From: AP-15 sp963702685
GTDB taxonomy: Bacteria > Pseudomonadota > Alphaproteobacteria > ATCC43930 > CGMCC-115725
Length of the DNA stretch: 64,000 nt
Reading direction: 5' to 3'
Assembly: GCA_963702685.1 (NCBI GenBank)
Contig: CAVPDQ010000005.1
Location: 211,561 to 275,560 of the forward strand
Position numbers and translations under genes: made by a program. Below are positions 55,549 to 63,960 of this stretch, one piece after another. Each line of letters begins with the position of its first letter. Position 1 is the stretch's first letter. The notes under the pieces were generated by a model, which saw only the letters and a list, made by a program, of their open reading frames with translations, did no database searches and had not been told where the DNA came from.

Positions 55549-55953
55549 TCAGCGCAGCGCGTTGTGGATCAGGTAGTCGGCGAAATCGGCGGGCTTGAGC
55601 TTTAGCTCGGCGCGGTTGCTGTCGCCGGCCAGGGCGCGGGTCACGAGGATGTGGTTTTCGACCCGTGCCGGGGTCAGGCGGAACACACCGGCCGTCCCCT
55701 TGAGCTTTGGATAGAGGTTCGGGTCGATCATCTTTTCCCGGCGCGCGAGGCGGGCCAGCGCCTCCTCTTCGTCGAGGCTCTCGACCGGCTGGCGGCGCAG
55801 GATCGTCCAGTCGTTTTCGCCGGCCCAGCCGGAAGCGGCGAGCGCCTTTGGGTCGCCGTCGGCGATGCCGATTTTGAACACATGCCGGCCAAGCCCGACA
55901 TCGGAGGCCCAGCGGCCGAGCTTGACGCTGCGTGCGACATAGATCGTCGCCAT
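55549..55953 (-). CDS. Conserved hypothetical protein
   Basis: 134 residues, MATIYVARSVKLGRWASDVG, then HVFKIGIADGDPKALAASGW, EEALARLARREKMIDPNLYP and a C-terminus FRLTPARVENHILVTRALAG. The first half resembles GIY-YIG/T5orf172-like endonuclease folds (YVARS...FKIGIA), but the catalytic pattern is incomplete, so function is unknown. Start ATG 55953; upstream codons unsupported. Confidence 0.6.
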   Translation of the reverse strand: MATIYVARSVKLGRWASDVGLGRHVFKIGIADGDPKALAASGWAGENDWTILRRQPVESLDEEEALARLARREKMIDPNLYPKLKGTAGVFRLTPARVENHILVTRALAGDSNRAELKLKPADFADYLIHNALR

Positions 55954-56048
55954 CCGCCCTCGCTTTGGGCCCGCCGATTCGGAATAGCGGCGGCCCTCGC
56001 CCGTTTTAACCCGGTCATTGCCCTTGAGCCAATCACCGGGATTCCCCA

Positions 56049-56183
56049 ATGCCGTTTCTGATCGGAGCCGCCACCGCCGCGACCACCCTTGTCAGCATCG
56101 CCTGCGGCCAGATCGCGGCAGGGCTGGCACCGATGGGGGTGCTGCTGGCGGCGATTGTGCTGATGACATTCCGCGAAACCTGA
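56049..56183 (+). CDS. Small membrane protein (44 residues)
   Basis: MPFLIGAATAATTLVSIACG and GLAPMGVLLAAIVLMTF form two hydrophobic segments with a short loop, then FRET and a stop. ATG 56049. Codon usage fits. Small enough to be overlooked; unknown role. Confidence 0.4.
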   Translation: MPFLIGAATAATTLVSIACGQIAAGLAPMGVLLAAIVLMTFRET

Positions 56184-56326
56184 GCGTTCAACAATCGCCG
56201 CACATTGCGGCATGCGCGGTTTTGCCGCCGGCAACGCCATTTACGAAGTGACACAAAGGAAATCGTTTCGCTAAACTTCCTCCCGGGCAGCCTCGAGCAA
56301 GGCTGGGGGCGGGGGGATTGCGAGAC

Positions 56327-57538
56327 ATGCGGCAGTCGATTCTTGCGCTCGTTTTTGCGCTGGCGGCGGGATTTGTGCTGACGGCCGGCAATCCGGCAGC
56401 GGCCTTTGGCATCGATCCTGCGTTTCCTCAGGCTTTGCTCGGCCCCGCCCATGCCAAAGGCGCGGTGGTCTGGAGCCATGGCCGTTCGATCGACGCCGAA
56501 GATTCGCAATCGCCGACCCCGCCCTATTTGCGGGTGCTGCGCGATGCGGGCTGGGATGTGCTGCGCTTCGACCGGCTGCGCGACGGCGACACGCTGACCC
56601 GCAGCACCGAGCGCCTGGTGCAGCATGTCGGCGAGCTAAAGCATATGGGGTATCGCCGCGTCGTCCTCGCCGGACAGTCTTTCGGCGCCTTTTTGGCGCT
56701 GATGGCGGCGGATGCCTCCAACGAGATCGATGCGGTGGTCGCGACCGCGCCCGCGGCGTATGGCGATTTCGACAATTTCTACCCGACCTGGCGGATGAAC
56801 GCGACCCGGCTTTATCCGCTGCTGCAGCAGGTCAGGCGGGCGCGGGTCATGCTGTTCTTTTTCCACGGCGACGATTTCGACCCCGGTGGTCGCGGGGTGC
56901 GGTCGCGCGCGATCCTCGCCGCCCGCGGCCTCGGTTTTGCCGTGATCGACCAGCCGGCTTATCTCTCCGGTCATTGGGCCTCGTCCTCGGGTCTGTTTTT
57001 GCGCCGGTTCGCCGGCTGCATCCGCGATTTTGTCGATGCCGGCCGCGACAAGGGCGAGGTCGATTGCGACCCGGCTTGGGGCGAGGCGCCGAGCGCCGAT
57101 CTGCGCCTGCCGGCCGAGCTGTTCCGCGTCAAGACGGTGGTGCCGGTCGCTGCCGCCGCCACCGGCGCCTCCGCACCCGCCGCCCGCGCGGCGCACACCG
57201 CCGCCGCGGCCCCGGCTTCGTGGTACGGGTTTTATCCAAACGGGCGCGAAGTCTTGATCGCGATCGAAGGCGTGCACGGCCATGCGCTCGACGCGGTCTA
57301 TGCGATCGGCCCCGGCATCGACCCGAACGAGCCCGCCGAATGGGCGCGGCGCAAGGGGCGGATCGTCGGCGACGAATTCGTCTTTGCCGAAAAAGGCAAG
57401 AGCACGTTGCGGCTGAACCCGCGCGAAGGCGGCGGCCTGGCCGCGGTGTGGACCGCGCCCGATGGCAAAATCTCGATGCATGCCGCCTTGCGGCAGATCG
57501 ATCCCGCCGCTTTGCCGCGCCGCACCGCCCAGCGTTAG
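56327..57538 (+). CDS. Secreted alpha/beta-hydrolase-like protein
   Basis: 403 residues. Signal peptide MRQSILALVFALAAGFVLTA. Alpha/beta hydrolase features: AVVWSHGRSIDAEDSQSPTP (oxyanion side), nucleophile Ser in VVLAGQSFGAFLALMAADA (GxSxG) and LSGHWASSSGLFLRR with a candidate catalytic His. A C-terminal beta-sandwich-like part (WYGFYPNGREVLIAIEGVHG) is less known. Probably a periplasmic esterase or peptidase; substrate unknown. Confidence 0.75.
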   Translation: MRQSILALVFALAAGFVLTAGNPAAAFGIDPAFPQALLGPAHAKGAVVWSHGRSIDAEDSQSPTPPYLRVLRDAGWDVLRFDRLRDGDTLTRSTERLVQHVGELKHMGYRRVVLAGQSFGAFLALMAADASNEIDAVVATAPAAYGDFDNFYPTWRMNATRLYPLLQQVRRARVMLFFFHGDDFDPGGRGVRSRAILAARGLGFAVIDQPAYLSGHWASSSGLFLRRFAGCIRDFVDAGRDKGEVDCDPAWGEAPSADLRLPAELFRVKTVVPVAAAATGASAPAARAAHTAAAAPASWYGFYPNGREVLIAIEGVHGHALDAVYAIGPGIDPNEPAEWARRKGRIVGDEFVFAEKGKSTLRLNPREGGGLAAVWTAPDGKISMHAALRQIDPAALPRRTAQR

Positions 57539-57567
57539 CGGCGACCAGGCTCAGCTCCAATAGGGCC

Positions 57568-58044
57568 TCAGCCCCAATAGCGGCCGCTGCCGCCGATCGC
57601 CACGGTAATCAGGCCGAGCACCAGGTTGATCGCGACGACCATGCGGATCTGGCCGAGCCGGCGCGCGCCCTCGGCCCAATCCTGCCGCGCCAGCGCCTGG
57701 CGAAAGCGCCGCCACGGGGCGAAATAAATGTGCAGGAACAGCAGCATCATCAGGATGCCGAGGCCGGTCATCAGGTTGATGTAGAGGCCGGCGGTGGCAA
57801 ACCCGCCAAAGAGCGCGAACACCATCCAGAACCCGCTCGCGAGCAGCAAGACGATCGCGGCGAAAGCCCAGGCGAAAAAGCGGCGCAACACCCGCGACCA
57901 CAGCATCAGGCGCGGCCCGGGATCGAGCCCGGCGGCGGCGGGGCGCAACACCTGGTGGGCGAAGAACATGCCGCCGACCCAGACGACGGCGGAGAGGATG
58001 TGGAGGATCAGCGCAATCGTCGCGCCGGCGGCAGTTCCGCTCAC
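57568..58044 (-). CDS. CopD-family integral membrane protein
   Basis: 158 residues with four hydrophobic helices: TIALILHILSAVVWVGGMFF, FFAWAFAAIVLLLASGFWMV, LYINLMTGLGILMMLLFLHI and IRMVVAINLVLGLITVAIGG. The HILSAVVWVGG motif with His on helix 1 is typical of CopD/YebZ-like proteins. GTG start (58042-58044). Ends convergent with the hydrolase gene. Confidence 0.8.
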   Translation of the reverse strand: MSGTAAGATIALILHILSAVVWVGGMFFAHQVLRPAAAGLDPGPRLMLWSRVLRRFFAWAFAAIVLLLASGFWMVFALFGGFATAGLYINLMTGLGILMMLLFLHIYFAPWRRFRQALARQDWAEGARRLGQIRMVVAINLVLGLITVAIGGSGRYWG

Positions 58045-58047
58045 TGC

Positions 58048-58743
58048 TCAGCCCCCATAAGCCGGGCTCTTGCGGGCGAGGCCGTCAAAGGCGTCGAGCA
58101 GGCGCCCGCGCCATTTGGCGACCGGATCGTCGGCGGCAAGCAATTCGAAATCGCTGATCGCCCGCGCCCATTGGAACGCGCCGAAAACGATGTAGTCGGC
58201 ATAGGCGGGCGCGCTGCCGCAGAGATAGTCCTGGCGTTCGAGGGTACGCCGCAACGGGGTGAGGCTGGCGCGAAACGCCGGCAGCCGCGCCGCGCGGCCG
58301 GCGACCGCGTTTTCGAGCGTGCCGCCGAAGCGCTCCTCGCGCGAGCGCCGGAAATAGGCCTGGTCCTCGGCACCGACGTGGTTGTGGATGTCGAGCACGA
58401 CAAAGCCGATGATCCCCGGGTGCAGCACGGTATCGACCCAGTTCTGCACAAACCGGGTCAAGGCGCGCGCGCCCTCGTCGCCAAACAGCGACGGACGGTC
58501 GGGATAGCTGCTTTCGAGATAATCGGCGATCGCCGTCGAATCGTGCACGACCCGGCCGCCATCGACGATCACCGGCACCCGGCCCTGGTTGGGCTGCGGC
58601 AGCTTCGCTTTCTCGGTGAACCGCCACGGCACGGTTTCGACCGCGAGCCCTTTATGGGCGAGCGCCATCTTGCTGCGCCAGCAAAACGGGCTGAACCGGC
58701 GGCCGGCCTCGACGCCGGCGAGATCGTAGAGGGTGACGGCCAT
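58048..58743 (-). CDS. Glutathione S-transferase family protein
   Basis: 231 residues. Thioredoxin-like N-terminus MAVTLYDLAGVEAGRRFSPF with the GSH-site CWRSKMALAHKGL, VPVIVDGGRVVHDSTAIADY (cis-Pro and Ser/Thr-Asp-Ser). The C-terminal helical domain ends FDGLARKSPAYGG. Precedes the CopD-like gene by 3 bp. Confidence 0.88.
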   Translation of the reverse strand: MAVTLYDLAGVEAGRRFSPFCWRSKMALAHKGLAVETVPWRFTEKAKLPQPNQGRVPVIVDGGRVVHDSTAIADYLESSYPDRPSLFGDEGARALTRFVQNWVDTVLHPGIIGFVVLDIHNHVGAEDQAYFRRSREERFGGTLENAVAGRAARLPAFRASLTPLRRTLERQDYLCGSAPAYADYIVFGAFQWARAISDFELLAADDPVAKWRGRLLDAFDGLARKSPAYGG

Positions 58744-59084
58744 CGGCTCCTGCTCCTCCGCCCGGATTGCGCTTGGCGCCGAGTATAGGCCGGCGCGCCG
58801 CAAGCTCCATCGCGGTGTCGCCCGCATGCGGCGAATTGAGGGCCGGAGAGGTCGTCGAATCTTTCCCGTCGGGCGGTTGGCGCGGCGCCGCGATCGATGT
58901 ATCTGAACCCGGACACCGAAGGGTCGAGCCTGTCCGACGCTTCCCCCGCACCAGCTGTGCCGCGGCAACGACCGCAGCTCGCCGGCCCGCGGGGTGGAGA
59001 GGGCAGGGGAGGGCCAAAGCCGCGGCATCGGCGCGCAGCTGGCGTCAACCGCCGTAGCGAGCGTGGCATAAGCGGGGGCAGAGG
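58744..59084. other. Divergent intergenic region
   Basis: 341 bp between the GST gene and the Kelch gene. I see no gene, RNA or strong promoter; it probably holds both divergent promoters. Confidence 0.4.
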
Positions 59085-60143
59085 ATGAATCGGGTGGAGA
59101 TGCTGGTCGCCGGGTTGGCGTTGTGGCTCTCGGCAATGGCGGCGCCGGCGGCGGCGCAACCGCTGCCGCAATGGAAGATGGCGGCACCGTTGCCGCAGGC
59201 GATCGGCGAGATCGTCGCCGCCACGGTCGGCGGCAAGATTTACGTCCTCTCCGGTCTCGACAACCGGCCCGGTGTGCACGCGCCGGCCGGCGACAACTGG
59301 GTCTACGATCCGGCGACCGACAAATGGGCGACGCGCAAAAAGATGCCGGAGCCGGCGCACCACATCATGGTCGCCGTCTGGCAAAACAAAGTCTATGTGT
59401 TCGGCGGCTTTGTCCGGCCGGCAAATGTCGCCGCCTGGCAGCCGATCGCCGATGCCTGGGTCTACGACCCGGCAACCGACAACTGGCAAAAGCTCGCGCC
59501 GATGCCGACCCCGCGCGGCGCCGGCGAGGCGGTCGAGGTCGGCGGCAAAATCTATGTGATCGGCGGCGCGCGATCGAGCAAGCCCGGCGATCCCGGTGCT
59601 CCCATCCTGCTCGGCTCGACCGACCAGCTCGTCGTCGGCACCGTCGAGGCCTATGACCCGGCGACCGACAAATGGCAGGAGCGCGCGCCGATGCCGACCG
59701 CGCGCAACCATTTCTTTGCCGGTGCGGTCAACGGCAAGATCTATGCGGTCGACGGCCGCATCGGCACCTGCTTCGTCACCAAATCGGACGTGATCGATCT
59801 GGTCGAAGCCTATGATCCGGCGACCGACCATTGGGCCTATGCGTCGCGCGCCCCGGTCACTCGCGGCGACGTGACCGGCGGCGAGCATGACGCAAAGCTT
59901 TATGTCGCCGGCGGCGAGTTCCAGGATTTCGCCCGCAAGATGACCTTTTGGGCGGTCGAGGTGTTCGATCCGGCGACCGGCCAATGGTCCGACCTGCCGC
60001 ATATGCAGGTGGCGCGGCACGGCTTTGCCGCCGCCTTTGTCGGCAACCAGCTGCATGTCATCGGCGGCGGCTTTCAGTCGGACGGGATGCCCGGTGTCGA
60101 GGTCACCACCGCCTCGCACGAGGTCATCGACCTCGGCAAATGA
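59085..60143 (+). CDS. Secreted Kelch-repeat beta-propeller protein
   Basis: 352 residues. Signal peptide MNRVEMLVAGLALWLSAMAA. Five to six Kelch repeats of the form GGKIYVLSG...W.YDPATDKW, for example AVWQNKVYVFGGFVR, VGGKIYVIGGARSS, NGKIYAVDGRIGT and VGNQLHVIGGGFQS, form a beta-propeller. Periplasmic or extracellular; binding partner or enzyme activity unknown. Confidence 0.88.
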   Translation: MNRVEMLVAGLALWLSAMAAPAAAQPLPQWKMAAPLPQAIGEIVAATVGGKIYVLSGLDNRPGVHAPAGDNWVYDPATDKWATRKKMPEPAHHIMVAVWQNKVYVFGGFVRPANVAAWQPIADAWVYDPATDNWQKLAPMPTPRGAGEAVEVGGKIYVIGGARSSKPGDPGAPILLGSTDQLVVGTVEAYDPATDKWQERAPMPTARNHFFAGAVNGKIYAVDGRIGTCFVTKSDVIDLVEAYDPATDHWAYASRAPVTRGDVTGGEHDAKLYVAGGEFQDFARKMTFWAVEVFDPATGQWSDLPHMQVARHGFAAAFVGNQLHVIGGGFQSDGMPGVEVTTASHEVIDLGK

Positions 60144-60219
60144 CCGGGCGGTGGACTTCGCCCGCAGACGCACTTACATTTGGGGTGGAAATAACCGGCA
60201 ATGCCAAGGAGACATCGCA

Positions 60220-60765
60220 ATGCCGCAGGAGACAGGCCCCCGCTTGAGCCATGTCGGGCTCTATGTCAGCGATGTGCCGAAGATGGTCGATTTTTATACC
60301 AAGACGCTCGGCTTTGTGGTCAGCGACGCCGCCCCGGACGGGCGCATCACCTTTTTGTCGCGCAACCCGAGCGACCATCACCAGGTGGTGCTGGTGCGCG
60401 GCCGCGAAACCGCGGTCGAGGTGCCGATGGTGCAGCAGGTGTCGTTCAATGTCGGCACCCTCGCCAATGTCCAGCGCGCTTTCCGCAAGGTGCGCGAGGC
60501 CGGCTGCACCGAGCTTCGCCCGGTCAGCCACGGCAATGCCTGGTCGATCTATTTCCAGGACCCCGAGGGCAACCGCATCGAGATGTTTTGCGACACGCCC
60601 TGGTATGTGCAGCAGCCCTGCGGCTTTGCGATCGACCTCGACAAGCCCGAGGCCGAAATTGTCCGCAGCACCGAAGCGCACGCCCGCACCCTCCCCGGCT
60701 TCAAGCCGATGGAGGAATGGCGCGCCGGCATCGCCGAGAAGATCGCCGCCGCCGCCGAGGCCTAG
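60220..60765 (+). CDS. VOC/glyoxalase-family dioxygenase-like protein
   Basis: 181 residues. SHVGLYVSDVPKMVDFYTKT (first His), RNPSDHHQVVLVRGRET (second His) and SIYFQDPEGNRIEMFCDTPW (Glu) make the His-His-Glu metal site of type I extradiol dioxygenases. The C-terminal part QQPCGFAIDLDKPEAEI is typical of the same subset. Start ATG 60220. Substrate probably a catechol-like compound. Confidence 0.85.
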   Translation: MPQETGPRLSHVGLYVSDVPKMVDFYTKTLGFVVSDAAPDGRITFLSRNPSDHHQVVLVRGRETAVEVPMVQQVSFNVGTLANVQRAFRKVREAGCTELRPVSHGNAWSIYFQDPEGNRIEMFCDTPWYVQQPCGFAIDLDKPEAEIVRSTEAHARTLPGFKPMEEWRAGIAEKIAAAAEA

Positions 60766-60864
60766 CTTAAGGGTCAGCTCCAATAGCTCAAAGCCGGCGT
60801 GCCCCGGCAGCCGGCGCGCGGCGCGGGACCGCGATGGCCCCGGCAATCTACCGGTGCGAGGCGG

Positions 60865-61599
60865 CTATTCGCGGCGGAAGGTGGCGACCAGCACGTCGCG
60901 ATAGGCGGGCCGCGACGGGTCGAGCGGCGTCACCGGGGTGACGCCGTGATAGACGCGGCTGTCGTCGACCAGTGCCGCATCGAGCGGGGCGGCGAGGGTA
61001 AAGCTGCCGAGCGGCTCCTTGACGAGGTTGTAGATCGTGGTCTCGCCGCTCGCGACGTTTTCGCGGCGGACCATCAGCACGAGCACCCAATCGACCCCGT
61101 CGCGATGCATGCCCTCGGGGGTTGGCCGCCCCGCCTCGCCGGGCCGTGCCTCGATGCGAAACTGGTGCAGCTCGACATGCCAAGCCTGCGGTCGAATTGC
61201 CGGCGGCGTCAGCCGATTGAACAATTTGTGACAGGTGCCGAGGATCGCGGTGAGCGCCGGATGGGCTGCGGCCGCATCGGTCACCGGCTCGAACCAGCGC
61301 TCGATCCCGCCATTCAATGCATTGTAATCGCGGCTCTGGTAATGCGGCTGGTGCGGTTTTCTGACGATGCCGGCGGGACCCGCGCGGAACGCGGCAAAGC
61401 GCCGGCGGCGATAGCGTCCGCCATCGGCCATATAGGCATCGACGCCGAGATCGTCCCAGCTCGCGGCAAAGGACGGCCAGTCGCGCAACCCTGCCTTCTC
61501 CAGGATCGCACCCATTTCAGGCGCCCGTGCAAAGGCAAAGCCGTCATGTTCGACGGAGGCGGCGACCGTGGCGGCGAGTGGGGCGAGCGATGTCGTCAT
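60865..61599 (-). CDS. 2-Oxoglutarate/Fe(II)-dependent dioxygenase family protein
   Basis: 244 residues. The HxD in PTPEGMHRDGVDWVLVLMVR and the distal His in VDDSRVYHGVTPV, with Arg in SRPAYRDVLVATFRRE, form a double-stranded beta-helix 2-His-1-Asp site. Similar to bacterial amino-acid hydroxylases of the BsmA/2OG-Fe dioxygenase type. 12 bp after an unknown gene (61611-62189), likely an operon. Confidence 0.82.
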   Translation of the reverse strand: MTTSLAPLAATVAASVEHDGFAFARAPEMGAILEKAGLRDWPSFAASWDDLGVDAYMADGGRYRRRRFAAFRAGPAGIVRKPHQPHYQSRDYNALNGGIERWFEPVTDAAAAHPALTAILGTCHKLFNRLTPPAIRPQAWHVELHQFRIEARPGEAGRPTPEGMHRDGVDWVLVLMVRRENVASGETTIYNLVKEPLGSFTLAAPLDAALVDDSRVYHGVTPVTPLDPSRPAYRDVLVATFRRE

Positions 61600-61610
61600 C
61601 GGCGATTTGC

Positions 61611-62189
61611 CTATCGGCCTTCGGTCCAGCTTTCGCACAAGCCGAGGACGCAGGTGCTGGAGGGGCGGCCTTCGCGGTCGCGCGGCCAGGGCCGTCCTTT
61701 TGCCTCGCGGCCGTTGCGGGTAAGCCGCGCGCCCAAGGCGGGAACCAAGACCGTGCACATGCCGTAGGGGCGCCCCGGTATCGTGTTCGGCTGGGTATGG
61801 ACCAGGAACGGCTCGCCGAGCCGGTACCAGGTCAGCGCGATGTCCTCGCCGCCCGCCTCCAATCGCTCGGTCCAAAAATCGCGCGCGTCTCCCGATTTGC
61901 TGAAATACGCCTCGACGACCGGGATCGCCGGGTCGCGCAATTCGGCGTTGATCGCGCCCAGCACGGTCGCTTGCAGCCAGCGCGCCATGGCGATGTTGTC
62001 GGAATAGATCTGCCAGCGCGAGCCGGTCAGCTCGCTCTTTATGTAGAGAACATGGCCGGGGCCGGCGCCGGATGTCAGCAGGCGCCAAAAGGTGGCGTTG
62101 GTCGAGAAATTGTCGCTGTCGTCCGTGCCGAGGCGGATGACCGAGTTTTCGCCGGTCAGGACCACGCGGTTGGCATCGACGGTGCTCAC
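61611..62189 (-). CDS. Hypothetical protein, operon partner of the 2OG oxygenase
   Basis: 192 residues from GTG 62189, which has GGAGG five bases upstream. ENSVIRLGTDDSDNFSTNAT, FWRLLTSGAGPGHVLYIKSE, MARWLQATVLGAINAELRDP and DIALTWYRLGEPFLVHTQPN. Homologues in other Proteobacteria are uncharacterised, as far as I recall. The context suggests it acts with the oxygenase. Confidence 0.65.
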   Translation of the reverse strand: MSTVDANRVVLTGENSVIRLGTDDSDNFSTNATFWRLLTSGAGPGHVLYIKSELTGSRWQIYSDNIAMARWLQATVLGAINAELRDPAIPVVEAYFSKSGDARDFWTERLEAGGEDIALTWYRLGEPFLVHTQPNTIPGRPYGMCTVLVPALGARLTRNGREAKGRPWPRDREGRPSSTCVLGLCESWTEGR

Positions 62190-62228
62190 CCCAGCCTCCT
62201 GCTGCAAAACGTGAGTTAGAGCGGTGCG

Positions 62229-62360
62229 GCATCCCCCGCCTTCGCGAGGGCAGGCCCTTCGAGACGCGCTCCGGCGGAGCGCTCCTCAGGATGAGGTATT
62301 TTTTTCAATGGCTTGCCTCACCCTGAGGAGGCCCGAAGGGCCGTCTCGAAGGGTGCTGAT
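62229..62360. repeat. Dispersed palindromic repeat, copy 2
   Basis: Starts GCATCCCCCGCCTTCGCGAG, with arms AGACGCGCTCCGGCGGAGCG and CTCACCCTGAGGAGGCCCGA. Same family and same orientation as 52463-52600. Confidence 0.7.
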
Positions 62361-62406
62361 ACAGGGAAGCGGCATTTTTCGTCAGCCTCCTGCTGCTGCG
62401 CCACGT

Positions 62407-63444
62407 TCACAATACCGCTTCGGCGACGACGCGCATCGCCTCGATGCCGGCGCCGGCCAGCACCAGCGAGCCCACGCGATGATCCGCGGCGCATTCCTTC
62501 CACGCCTGGAGGCGGTCCTTGACGCGCTCCTGCGGACCGATCAGCGAGGTTTCGTCGATCAGCTTGTCGGGCACCGCGGCCTCGGCCTCCTTTCGCCTCC
62601 CCGCGAGATAAAGCTCCTGGATCGCCGCCGCCTCCGCCTCGTAGCCCATGCGCTTGGCCAGATCGTTGTAGTAATTCTTCGAGCGCGCGCCCATGCCGCC
62701 GATATAGAGCGCAAAATTCGGCCGGACCGCATCGCGGCAGCGGCCGAGGTCGTCGCCGATCGCGACCCGCACATAGGGTGCCAGATCAAAGTCGGCGAGG
62801 CTCTTGCCGCCGCCGGCTTTGGCGATGCCTTCGGCCACCGGCCCGGCGACCACATCCGCCTTCTCCGGCGACATGAAGAACGGCAGGGTGCCGTCGGCGA
62901 TCTCGCCCGCCACGCGCAACCCGGCCGGCGCCACCGAGGCGGTATAGATTTTGAGGCTCGGGTCGCCGTGGATGATGCTGCGCAAGGGCTTGCCGAGCCC
63001 GCTCGCCCCCGGCCCGTCATAGGGGATGCGGTAATGCTCACCCTTGTGCTCGAGGGGGGCGGCGCGTTCGAGGATGCGGCGGATGACCGCTATGTATTCG
63101 CGGGTGCGGGCCAAAGGCTTGCCGAACGGGACGCCGTGCCAGCCTTCGATCACCTGTGGGCCTGACGGGCCGATGCCGCACAAAAAGCGGTTGCCGGACA
63201 GCGCCTGCAAGGTCATCGCCGTCATCGCGGCGCAGGTCGGGGTGCGCGCCGGCATTTGCATGATCCCGGTGCCGGCCTTGATCCGCTTGGTCTGCGCCAG
63301 GACCCAGGCAACGGGGCTCACCGCATCGGTGCCATAGGCCTCGCCGACCCAGACCGCCTCGAAGCCGAGCCGCTCGGCCTCCCACACCGTTTCCATATCG
63401 ATGCCGGCGCCGGGCGCGACCCGCAACGTCATCGCCAGCTTCAT
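62407..63444 (-). CDS. LLM-class flavin-dependent oxidoreductase
   Basis: 345 residues, luciferase-like TIM barrel. ETVWEAERLGFEAVWVGEAY, RIKAGTGIMQMPARTPTCAA, LSGNRFLCGIGPSGPQVIEG and WHGVPFGKPLARTREYIAVI are F420/FMN-dependent LLM blocks. Substrate unknown. Confidence 0.9.
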   Translation of the reverse strand: MKLAMTLRVAPGAGIDMETVWEAERLGFEAVWVGEAYGTDAVSPVAWVLAQTKRIKAGTGIMQMPARTPTCAAMTAMTLQALSGNRFLCGIGPSGPQVIEGWHGVPFGKPLARTREYIAVIRRILERAAPLEHKGEHYRIPYDGPGASGLGKPLRSIIHGDPSLKIYTASVAPAGLRVAGEIADGTLPFFMSPEKADVVAGPVAEGIAKAGGGKSLADFDLAPYVRVAIGDDLGRCRDAVRPNFALYIGGMGARSKNYYNDLAKRMGYEAEAAAIQELYLAGRRKEAEAAVPDKLIDETSLIGPQERVKDRLQAWKECAADHRVGSLVLAGAGIEAMRVVAEAVL

Positions 63445-63770
63445 CGCCCCGCTCCGGACCGCTCAAGAAGCCGAGCGGGCCGACGCCCCACCCTGACCCG
63501 CATCGCCACCATGCCGTTTCCTTTCCGTCCGGCGATCCCCACCGCGCGATGCTACGCGAACGCCGAGCGGGGAGGAACGGATGAGCTTATTCTGCCGATG
63601 CTTTTAGTCGCTTCCCCGGCGGAATGCCGGGGTCCAGGTCCCGCAAATCCAGCGGTCGATAGGCGGTAAGCCATTGCCACATCCCGACGATTTCGAGCGG
63701 CGGATTGGTGGGTCCCGGCTTTGCCCCACGGAACCAGTCCGTGGGCTCACGGCGCACAGGACAGCGGGGC
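63445..63770. other. Intergenic stretch with no convincing gene
   Basis: About 325 bp before the broken DUF1801 gene. Short frames on both strands do not resemble any known protein and their codon usage is weak. Confidence 0.4.
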
Positions 63771-63799
63771 GGAGCGTTTTCCGATTTCCACCTCGGCCG

Positions 63800-63960
63800 C
63801 CATGCGTTCACACACTTCCATCTGATCGCCGCAGTAGCTCGGCGACCGGCGGGGCGAGATGCTCGGCCGGCTGCGTTCCTTGGTCAAGGAAGCCGATCCC
63901 GAAATCGTCGAGGAGTGGAAGTGGCGCGGGGTCCGGTGTGGGAGCACGCCAGAGTTGTAG
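63800..63960 (+). pseudogene. DUF1801-family fragment, frameshifted at the window edge
   Basis: The frame LGDRRGEMLGRLRSLVKEAD followed by PEIVEEWKWRG matches the centre of DUF1801 (YdhG-like) proteins. After the WRG a 1-bp shift restores VPVWEH, then the similarity stops near 63950. The following bases ending GTAAACTGTCCCCG could be the end of an insertion sequence. Upstream residues (LIDxRIAEL) are also out of frame. Confidence 0.5.

Noticed and set aside
63587..63811. 74-codon minus-strand frame
   Set aside because: No similarity, poor codon use; part of a region with decayed DUF1801 sequence.
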